Part shown: in pieces, positions 27,175-33,142 of the stretch
How the letters are laid out: every line of letters begins with the position of its first letter
Position numbering within the stretch: the stretch's first letter is position 1
Source: Candidatus Amulumruptor caecigallinarius
GTDB taxonomy: Bacteria > Bacteroidota > Bacteroidia > Bacteroidales > Muribaculaceae
Direction of reading: 5' to 3'
Assembly: GCA_023665575.1 (NCBI GenBank)
Contig: JAMPDQ010000011.1
Span: 1 to 47,330, forward strand
DNA length: 47,330 bases
Translations under genes and position numbers: made by a program
Notes under the pieces: model-generated
What the model was told of the DNA's origin: nothing
Database searches by the model: none
What the model saw: only the letters and a program-made list of their open reading frames with translations

Positions 27175-28001
27175 CTGTGGTCAAGGATAAATCCGGCGAC
27201 ACTGTCGTCGGTGTTGGGACCAATCACGATATCCGCCTTCTCCTTCACCTCCGGAATGGCATTCTCCACGGCCACGGCCAGATCTGCCACCTGCATCATG
27301 GGCAAATCATTTATATTGTCGCCAAAACATACTATTCTGTCTGCTCCGATTTTTTCAGCCATTCCCAGCACAGCCTTAGCCTTGGTGGCCTCGCTCGAAA
27401 AGGCCTCAAGGATTCCCACTTCCGGGCCGAATATATCATGATAATATTGTGGCCGAATATCTTCGAGCCGGCAGATTTGCCGATATACAGCCGATGCCCT
27501 GCAATCATCAAGCATAGTATATAGGAGAATCACTTTTGAGAAATCAATATTTTCAATGCCGGTGTGCGGGTCGGTGTGAAGCCGTTTGAAGGGATTGTTG
27601 ATTCTTTCTTCTATGAATTTTTGCTGAATGTCATTCATCTTCTCACCGAGAAAATAAATGTCAATCATGTTGTCATCGAGCGTGTAAATGAAAGTGGGGG
27701 TTTGTGTGTCGCGATATACATCCACAAGTTGCCTTGCAGCCTTCTCTGCAATATGCCTTGTTCTTGAATATTCATGAGTCTGTCGGCTCCACATAGCCGC
27801 TCCTGTCATCACAATAGCCGGCAGGCGGAGATTCACATCGCTTAATATCGGATGCACCGTGGCCGGTGTACGCGCAGTGGCTACGGTGAGATTTATTCCT
27901 TGTGCGATTGCAGTGTTGAGCATTTCCACCGACCGAGCCGACAACCTGCTGTCAGGCTGAAGAAGGGTGCCGTCAAGATCGCTGACATATAGGGTTTTCA
28001 T
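27171..28001 (-). CDS. Cof-type HAD phosphatase
   Basis: Haloacid dehalogenase superfamily phosphatase of the Cof/YidA subgroup; members hydrolyse sugar phosphates, phosphorylated cofactors or flavin nucleotides. In 276 residues: nucleophile motif VSDLDGTLLQPD near the N-terminus, the C2-type cap, and the C-terminal GDNINDLPMM that binds magnesium. The substrate cannot be told from sequence. Its start shares one base with the DUF4834 stop (TAATG) and its end overlaps the kinase start, making a tightly coupled three-gene block. Confidence 0.9.
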   Translation of the reverse strand: MKTLYVSDLDGTLLQPDSRLSARSVEMLNTAIAQGINLTVATARTPATVHPILSDVNLRLPAIVMTGAAMWSRQTHEYSRTRHIAEKAARQLVDVYRDTQTPTFIYTLDDNMIDIYFLGEKMNDIQQKFIEERINNPFKRLHTDPHTGIENIDFSKVILLYTMLDDCRASAVYRQICRLEDIRPQYYHDIFGPEVGILEAFSSEATKAKAVLGMAEKIGADRIVCFGDNINDLPMMQVADLAVAVENAIPEVKEKADIVIGPNTDDSVAGFILDHR

Positions 28002-28405
28002 TATTTTCGATTGTTTTTGGCTCTGATCTCCACATACTCCACATCAGAGACCTGCTCTTCACGGAATCTGCGTTTTTGCCGCGTATTGGCAGCAGCGGTT
28101 TCTTCTGATTCAAACTCTTTATATTCCACAAATTCCACATCTTCGGCCACAGCTTTCAGCATTTCTGCGGCATCCTGCCCGGGGGCGCGATGCCATCTTG
28201 AGGAATCTTGACGAGCGCCTTGCCGTGCGGAAGAATTCCGGGAGTTGTTCCTGCGTTCGCGACGTCGCTGCTCCTTTCCGGAAGGCATTCCCATCATGCG
28301 TCGAAGCATATCTTCTGCCCGCCTCATCATAAACGCCTGCACCAATCGCCGGATAAGAGGCCAGCACAGCCACAACAATATCAATGCAAAAATAAGGTAT
28401 AACAT
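28001..28405 (-). CDS. DUF4834 family membrane protein
   Basis: A 134-residue protein with one N-terminal membrane helix (about residues 2-22, LYLIFALILLWLCWPLI) and a short hydrophilic tail rich in Arg, Ser and Glu, containing VEFVEYKEF and VSDVEYVEI. This fits the Bacteroidota family DUF4834, of unknown function. It is the first of a coupled block (this gene, Cof phosphatase, histidine kinase) downstream of psd-pssA. A small inner-membrane protein next to a sensor kinase could influence it, but that is speculation. Confidence 0.78.
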   Translation of the reverse strand: MLYLIFALILLWLCWPLIRRLVQAFMMRRAEDMLRRMMGMPSGKEQRRRERRNNSRNSSARQGARQDSSRWHRAPGQDAAEMLKAVAEDVEFVEYKEFESEETAAANTRQKRRFREEQVSDVEYVEIRAKNNRK

Positions 28406-28420
28406 AGAAAAAGAATTCTT

Positions 28421-28448
28421 CGACCCCGTTTTATAAAATTTTCAGACT
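28421..28448. repeat. Mixed repeat remnant between pssA and DUF4834
   Basis: CCCCGTTTTATAAAATTTT followed by CAGACTCTTA: it joins the arm and core of the hairpin family to a piece of the junction box. Confidence 0.5.
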
Positions 28449-28470
28449 CTTATGCTTTAGGCAAAAAAAA

Positions 28471-29166
28471 TCAGGCGGCAAAGAGACCGTAGCACACATA
28501 GGCGATTACGAGCCACATCAGCCCCGGCAAACCCATGCATGCCACCAGTGCCACGGCAGTGGCAACCAGAATCCAGCGCCACTTGTTTTCACGGAATCCC
28601 CACGTCTTGAATTTCAGAGAAAAGAGGGGAAGATTTGCCAACATCAGCAGACTCATTGCCAATATGGCGACAAGTGCGACATACCATTCAGTCACAAATT
28701 TGGCTCCCGAATAGCACAACGCCACATAACCCACCCAGAAAATAGCGTTGGCCGGAATGGGAAGGCCGATGAAAGATGTGGTTTGCCGCGTATCGATATT
28801 GAACTTGGCAAGTCTGAGCGCGCCACACACCGGAATCAGCACAGCAAGCCACTTCACCGGGTCGGGAGTTTCCGCAATTTCCAGACTCCGGAAAAGGAGA
28901 ACAGCCGGAGCCACTCCGAAGCTCACAAGGTCGCAGAGAGAATCGAGCTCCTTTCCAAGATTCGAATAGGCGTGAAGCGCACGGGCGGCAAAGCCGTCCA
29001 TAAAATCGGCTACAGCGGCAATGCCGATGAAAATGAAAGCCCACTCATAAGCGCGGAGCCCCCACATATCCGCATTTCCGCGTGCCGCGGAAATGATTGC
29101 CAGCACGCCGGCGGCGACATTCACGCAGGTCACCGCATTCGGTATGTTTTTTAGAGTCTGTTTCAT
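28471..29166 (-). CDS. pssA: CDP-diacylglycerol--serine O-phosphatidyltransferase
   Basis: Makes phosphatidylserine from CDP-diacylglycerol and serine at the inner membrane, the step before the decarboxylase encoded just upstream. The 231 residues contain the complete CDP-alcohol transferase motif: Asp54, Asp57-Gly58, Ala61-Arg62, Gly71, Asp75 and Asp79, the last Asp being catalytic in the family. Several membrane helices surround it. The start overlaps the psd stop by four bases (ATGA). Its first codons (MKQTL) coincide exactly with the junction repeat box; the family-like sequence begins at about NIPNAVTCVN. Confidence 0.94.
   Translation of the reverse strand: MKQTLKNIPNAVTCVNVAAGVLAIISAARGNADMWGLRAYEWAFIFIGIAAVADFMDGFAARALHAYSNLGKELDSLCDLVSFGVAPAVLLFRSLEIAETPDPVKWLAVLIPVCGALRLAKFNIDTRQTTSFIGLPIPANAIFWVGYVALCYSGAKFVTEWYVALVAILAMSLLMLANLPLFSLKFKTWGFRENKWRWILVATAVALVACMGLPGLMWLVIAYVCYGLFAA
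29151..29166 (-). repeat. Junction repeat forming the pssA start
   Basis: On the minus strand ATGAAACAGACTCTAA, identical to the copy upstream of spoT, here used as the start codon and first codons of pssA at the psd/pssA junction. Confidence 0.55.
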
Positions 29167-29834
29167 ATCCTATTGGATTTCACAATAGCAATGGGAGTGA
29201 CGCCTCCCCAAGTATTGTCACCTATTTTCACAAGCACGTGGGCGCTGAGAGGCAGATAGATGTCGACACGAGATCCAAATTTGATAAATCCGAGATGCTC
29301 ATCTATACAAGCTTTTTCGCCCGGGCATGCATATGTGACAATCCGGCGCGCCATGGCCCCGGCTATCTGACGAACAGTCACACGCTCTCCATTGTTCATG
29401 CGTATGCCAATTGTGCTTCGTTCATTGTCAGTGCTCGCCTTAGGCAGATAGGCCGACAAAAAGCGGCCGCGATGGTGCGACACATATTCCACTGTTCCGT
29501 CCACGGGAAACCAGTTGGCGTGCACATTGAGCGGAGACATAAACACAGACACCATAATGGCTTCAGACTTGAGATATTCGCGCTCCCACACGCGCTCCAC
29601 GGCCACCACACGTCCGTCGACAGAGCTCACCACTCTGTTTTCACGCCTCCCGCGATAGTTGCGCTTGGGGCATCTGAAGAAGTTGAACACAAAGATATAC
29701 ACCACCAGCGACAACCCCGAAAGAATGGCGGGAATAGCCACCGGGGGCATAAAAAGCCACACCGGGATATTGAGCATCACCAGCACAATGAAAAGAAGTA
29801 TCAGTATGTTAGTTCCTTCGTGGTGTATCTTCAC
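29163..29834 (-). CDS. psd: Phosphatidylserine decarboxylase proenzyme
   Basis: Converts phosphatidylserine to phosphatidylethanolamine at the membrane using a pyruvoyl group made by self-cleavage. The 223 residues are of the short, archaeal-like class. Two N-terminal membrane helices (about residues 9-27 and 31-50) are followed by the catalytic part with HVNWFP-like VHANWFPVDG and the cleavage site between Gly187 and Ser188 in KFGSRVD, leaving an alpha chain of about 36 residues. First gene of psd-pssA, behind a good promoter box. Confidence 0.93.
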   Translation of the reverse strand: MKIHHEGTNILILLFIVLVMLNIPVWLFMPPVAIPAILSGLSLVVYIFVFNFFRCPKRNYRGRRENRVVSSVDGRVVAVERVWEREYLKSEAIMVSVFMSPLNVHANWFPVDGTVEYVSHHRGRFLSAYLPKASTDNERSTIGIRMNNGERVTVRQIAGAMARRIVTYACPGEKACIDEHLGFIKFGSRVDIYLPLSAHVLVKIGDNTWGGVTPIAIVKSNRI

Positions 29835-29871
29835 GTTTCAATCACACGCCATGACAAGGCGCTCCAATCCG

Positions 29872-29902
29872 CAAAATTAATATTTTTCTTTACACTATGC
29901 AA
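29872..29902 (-). promoter_or_regulatory. Promoter of psd-pssA
   Basis: On the minus strand, TAATTTTG (29872-29879) with TTG at -33 (29900-29902) and 20 bases between, the standard Bacteroidota spacing. Confidence 0.6.
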
Positions 29903-29915
29903 CATGTTGTTCAAC

Positions 29916-31334
29916 CTATTCCGCAGGCGCCACATATTGATATGCGCCGAGCGAGGGCGCTCCGGATGAAAGCCGGTTCACACCATCCATATCTACACGG
30001 TCGATGTCGGTGACATACGCGGGATTGCCGGCACTCTTCACCGGAGAATCCGGTTGGAGCCGATAGTTGAAATAATAAATCGGCCGGTCGGTATAGAAAA
30101 TCGGATCAGTGTCCCATAAACAATCGATAAAATGCTCGTCGTTAGAGCCCTCCGACTTCAGCGACACATTTCTGAAATATACATTAGATCCATCAAGATT
30201 TCCCTCGTTCAAATCGGCGCCGAGACCATAGATTATACAGTTTTCAAAATTGGCCTTCATCAGCGGCAGTGAGGGTGCGGTTTGTTTGTCGGGCACTGCA
30301 TGGAGCAGTGTGAGCATAGCCCCTCTTATGGCGGAGAAGAGATAATTGTTGGCAATCGTGCACTGCACGAAATTGTGCACTCCCCCGGTAAGGCTCACCA
30401 CGGCATCGGCAGCTTCGGAGAAACAGCAGCCATACGCATTCACTTTGGCATGCACAGCTTTCAGCACGGTTCCCTGCGAATTATGCAGCCAGGAATTCAC
30501 CATAGTCAGCTTGTTGCGTGAGAGGTCGGCACAGGAATCGATGGTCAGTCCCGACACAGTGCTGCGCATATTCACATATTCCATGCGGTTGTCGAAAGAA
30601 TTGCTTTTGATTCGGATTCCCTTCCATTGTCCGGCAAGGATGTCGTAACCCACATCGGGCAGCACATTGTCAAGCCGGTCGCCGCGCATGTCAATCATTT
30701 TCCCTTTTTCACCGACGGCATCAATTCTTCCTTCCACCACGATAGAAGCGCCGTCATGGAAAAGCACCCTGGCACCCGGTTCGATTTTCAGCGTGGCGTT
30801 GCGCTCCACATAAAGCGAGTCGAATATCACATATGGGCGGTCGGCTGTCATTGTCATATTGTTAGTCAGACGCACATTGCGCAATCGCACCACATTCTGC
30901 CCGTAAGCCTCCACATGCACCAACTGCGTCACACCATTTGTGACAAACTCAATATCGTCTTCAATCAAGCCGGGATTGGCACCTTGTGTTTCGGGGATAA
31001 AACACTCTATAAACACATATATTGAATCGCGACCGCGGATTTCCACATCTCTGAATTCAGTGCCGCTTTGGCCATCCACATTCATTCGGAATTCCGTGTC
31101 ATTGCGTTTGAAACGAATAGAAGTGATATTCAATCCCTTCTTGGCGTCGTTATGCACAATAAGTCGCGCTGTCGGCGTGCCAAGGTCAGTGAAAACCGTG
31201 TCGAAATTCACTGTGTCGCGTGAGAATGTCAGCACATCAGAAGAAGATGTGGTCATAGAATCATTGATACAGGAAGTGGCGCAGATTAAACTTAGCGCTC
31301 CTAATATTGTCAAAATAAAATATCGCATAGTCAT
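29916..31334 (-). CDS. Beta-helix lipoprotein of unknown function
   Basis: Predicted surface or periplasmic lipoprotein. From ATG 31334 (MTMRYF) it has a signal peptide ending in lipobox ATSC. An ATG six bases later or one at 31370 is also possible. The mature protein opens with a small domain typical of such lipoproteins (TVNFDTVFTDLGTPTARLIV), then repeated short strand patterns (LKIEPGARVLFHDGASIVVEG, WKGIRIKSNS, MEYVNMRSTVSGLTID) suggesting a right-handed parallel beta-helix. It ends with the GAPSLGAYQY motif common in choice-of-anchor proteins. Whether it binds a polysaccharide is not shown. Divergent from lpxB. Confidence 0.8.
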   Translation of the reverse strand: MTMRYFILTILGALSLICATSCINDSMTTSSSDVLTFSRDTVNFDTVFTDLGTPTARLIVHNDAKKGLNITSIRFKRNDTEFRMNVDGQSGTEFRDVEIRGRDSIYVFIECFIPETQGANPGLIEDDIEFVTNGVTQLVHVEAYGQNVVRLRNVRLTNNMTMTADRPYVIFDSLYVERNATLKIEPGARVLFHDGASIVVEGRIDAVGEKGKMIDMRGDRLDNVLPDVGYDILAGQWKGIRIKSNSFDNRMEYVNMRSTVSGLTIDSCADLSRNKLTMVNSWLHNSQGTVLKAVHAKVNAYGCCFSEAADAVVSLTGGVHNFVQCTIANNYLFSAIRGAMLTLLHAVPDKQTAPSLPLMKANFENCIIYGLGADLNEGNLDGSNVYFRNVSLKSEGSNDEHFIDCLWDTDPIFYTDRPIYYFNYRLQPDSPVKSAGNPAYVTDIDRVDMDGVNRLSSGAPSLGAYQYVAPAE

Positions 31335-31419
31335 GTGATATGTAGCTAAGAGGAAAAACCGATATATCATTTATAGAACGATTTTCGTGGCCGAATATTT
31401 TTCGGCTTAACATCCGGAT

Positions 31420-32568
31420 ATGAAATATATGCTGATAGCCGGCGAGGCATCGGGCGATTTGCATGCCTCCCATCTTATAAAATGGATAAAAAATTTTGAC
31501 TCGTCCGCAGAATTCCGATTTTTCGGCGGCGACCTTATGGCCATAGAGGCACGCCGCAAACCCGACCTTCATTACAGCAACATGAATGTGATGGGATTCA
31601 GCGAAGTGTTGCGCAAACTTCCGCAACTGGCATCCAATTTGCGGCAGGCGCGGCGGCTGCTTCGTGAGTTTCGCCCCGATGCGCTAATCCTCATCGACTA
31701 TCCCGGCTTCAATCTCAGCATGGCCGGATATGCGCATAAACTCGGCATTCCGGTGCATTATTTCATTTCCCCGAAAGTGTGGGCATGGAAGGAATTCCGA
31801 GTAAAAAAAATCAAGGAAACGGTGAGCCGGATGTATTCGATTCTTCCGTTTGAAGTGCAGTTTTACAAACGCCACGGATATGATGCTACTTATGTTGGCA
31901 ACCCCTCGGTGCAGGAGGTGGCCAATTATATGGGGCATATACCGCCGAAGAAGCATTTTCTGGAGCGCCAGGGGCTCGATGGCGAGCGTCAGATAATAGC
32001 GTTGTTGCCGGGATCGCGCAAGGGAGAGATACGCAACAATTTGCCGCTAATGATAGAAGCGGCGAAGCGCTATCCGGAATTTCAATATGTTGTGGGTGCC
32101 GCGCCCGGCATGCCGGAGAAATTCTATCGCGAGGTGGCACAGGACCCGGGACTCAAGCTGGTGTTTGGCTGCACTCCCACATTGCTGAAATATTCCCAGG
32201 CCGCGATAGTGACATCAGGCACCGCCACATTGGAGACCGCGCTCATCGGCACGCCGCAGGTAGTGGTGTATCGTGCCAACGGGCTCTCCATATCTTACAA
32301 AATCATGGAAAAGATCCTGAAGGTAAAATATGTGTCATTGCCCAATCTTATTGTAGGAAATGAAATTGTGCCGGAGCTCCTTGTGCATCACTGCACAATC
32401 GATTCAATATCGCGGGAGCTGTCGCCGTTGCTTCAGGCCTCGCCGAAACGCAACTTCCAACTGCAAGGCTATCGCAACATGAAGCGTCTGCTCGGCAACT
32501 CCGTGGCGGCTGAATATGCAGCCGAACTGATTACGGATTCAATTAAGGCCCCGTTTCATAAAAAATAG
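31420..32568 (+). CDS. lpxB: Lipid-A-disaccharide synthase
   Basis: Joins UDP-2,3-diacylglucosamine and lipid X to form the lipid A disaccharide at the inner face of the inner membrane. The 382 residues are the normal length for this GT19 enzyme. Motifs: the opening YMLIAGEASGDLHASHLI, LIDYPGFNL, YFISPKVWAWKEFRV, YVGNPSVQEV, LLPGSRKGEI and SGTATLETALIGTPQVVVYR. The last residues, IKAPFHKK and the stop codon, fall inside a dispersed hairpin repeat, so the natural C-terminus may have been altered by that element. Confidence 0.95.
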   Translation: MKYMLIAGEASGDLHASHLIKWIKNFDSSAEFRFFGGDLMAIEARRKPDLHYSNMNVMGFSEVLRKLPQLASNLRQARRLLREFRPDALILIDYPGFNLSMAGYAHKLGIPVHYFISPKVWAWKEFRVKKIKETVSRMYSILPFEVQFYKRHGYDATYVGNPSVQEVANYMGHIPPKKHFLERQGLDGERQIIALLPGSRKGEIRNNLPLMIEAAKRYPEFQYVVGAAPGMPEKFYREVAQDPGLKLVFGCTPTLLKYSQAAIVTSGTATLETALIGTPQVVVYRANGLSISYKIMEKILKVKYVSLPNLIVGNEIVPELLVHHCTIDSISRELSPLLQASPKRNFQLQGYRNMKRLLGNSVAAEYAAELITDSIKAPFHKK

Positions 32569-32583
32569 CGGTCGCCGGGGCCT
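32546..32583 (+). repeat. GCCCCG hairpin repeat at the lpxB 3' end
   Basis: AGGCCCCG (32546-32553) pairs perfectly with CGGGGCCT (32576-32583); the loop starts TTTCATAAAAAATAG, and the TAG is the lpxB stop. Matching copies are at 25831 and, inverted, at 21961. It may act as the lpxB 3' hairpin. Confidence 0.75.
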
Positions 32584-32700
32584 AAATGTCGTATTTGGCC
32601 ATATAGTGGCCTGAGAATGTAAACCTTATTTAACATTTTGACACTAATATTTTCAATACTGTCTGCGTTTTAGAATTGAAATTTGTCAAGAATGCAACAA

Positions 32701-32726
32701 TTTTCAGAGTAAATTTTCAGAGTAAA
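32701..32726. repeat. Two tandem 13-base units
   Basis: TTTTCAGAGTAAA occurs twice in direct succession. Might be a pair of protein-binding sites or a replication-slip duplication. Confidence 0.75.
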
Positions 32727-32763
32727 TTTTTATTCCCCCGAATTACTGATCACCTGTCACGAT

Positions 32764-32814
32764 GAACCTCCCGCGAGGCTCACCCGCCTTTTCACACGCA
32801 TTCTGCAAGTGTGA
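32764..32814. other. Two adjacent hairpins of unknown role
   Basis: GAACCTC-CCGC-GAGGCTC (32764-32781, one mismatch) and TCACAC/GTGTGA (32792-32814). They look like part of a structured RNA, but I find no promoter or terminator that fits on either strand. Confidence 0.35.
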
Positions 32815-32896
32815 GAGTCTGATGAATTGGGATTGACAATCAGGAAACGGGGCTATAAAAACAACAAAACCTTAAAAGCAGAAACCTTGAAAAGCA

Positions 32897-32926
32897 TTTG
32901 TCTAAATTTTGGGTTATATACATTAG
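32897..32926 (+). promoter_or_regulatory. Possible promoter of the candidate small RNA
   Basis: TTTG (32897-32900), 18 bases, then TACATTAG (32919-32926), one mismatch from TAnnTTTG. Would start transcription near 32933. Confidence 0.4.
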
Positions 32927-32932
32927 TAATTT

Positions 32933-33037
32933 CTATCGTCTGCCGATCATGGAAAGCTACGGCCCGTTGACTCGACGCCGTCAGACATGAAAGGCTGGGA
33001 AAGCCGGTCACCGGGAGGTGCCCGGCCTTTCTTTTTT
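32933..33037 (+). ncRNA. Candidate structured small RNA upstream of spoT
   Basis: About 105 bases between a promoter-like site and a strong terminator, outside any ORF. GTCTG (32938-32942) can pair with CAGAC (32982-32986), enclosing ACGGC/GCCGT (32959-32963 with 32977-32981). I see none of the conserved cores of tmRNA, RNase P RNA or signal recognition particle RNA. It could be a free small RNA or a relic leader. The separate promoter box of spoT lies downstream of its terminator, which favours an independent transcript. Expression is not shown. Confidence 0.45.
32990..33037 (+). terminator. Intrinsic terminator of the candidate small RNA
   Basis: AAAGGCTGGG (32990-32999) pairs with CCCGGCCTTT (33021-33030) with one G-U. 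An inner CACC-GGGA-GGTG hairpin sits in the loop, and TTTTTT follows at 33032-33037. Confidence 0.8.
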
Positions 33038-33076
33038 ATGAAACAGGATCTAAATTTTTTATGAAACAGACTCTAA
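33032..33076 (+). repeat. Two tandem junction repeats upstream of spoT
   Basis: Two units of TTTTTTATGAAACAG, continuing GATCTAAA in the first (33032-33054) and ACTCTAA in the second (33055-33076). The first overlaps the T run of the terminator. Confidence 0.75.
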
Positions 33077-33091
33077 TATAAAGATAATTGC

Positions 33092-33099
33092 TAACTTTG
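33092..33099 (+). promoter_or_regulatory. Promoter -7 box for spoT
   Basis: TAACTTTG fits TAnnTTTG, about 44 bases before the spoT ATG. The -33 region holds the second junction repeat and has no TTTG. Confidence 0.5.
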
Positions 33100-33142
33100 C
33101 CATTGAGCCTGTTACGCACGCCGCAAGTCTAACCCAAACGCC

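Larger units (their letters stand above)
32569..33142. other. 574-base intergenic region with repeats and a candidate small RNA
   Basis: No protein-coding gene is evident. In order: the hairpin repeat, a 5-pair hairpin (GGCCA-TATAG-TGGCC, 32597-32611), two tandem 13-base units (32701-32726), two further hairpins (32764-32814), a partial GGGGC repeat near 32844-32866, the candidate RNA with its promoter and terminator, two tandem junction repeats and the spoT promoter. Confidence 0.7.

Noticed and set aside
29097-29969. A 290-codon plus-strand frame across psd and pssA
   Set aside because: Antisense to two genes with intact catalytic motifs; the translation is His/Arg-rich and unlike any family.
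32740-32830. Possible riboswitch or housekeeping RNA (RNase P, tmRNA, SRP RNA) in the lpxB-spoT gap
   Set aside because: Conserved core sequences of these RNAs are absent on both strands; only generic hairpins are visible.
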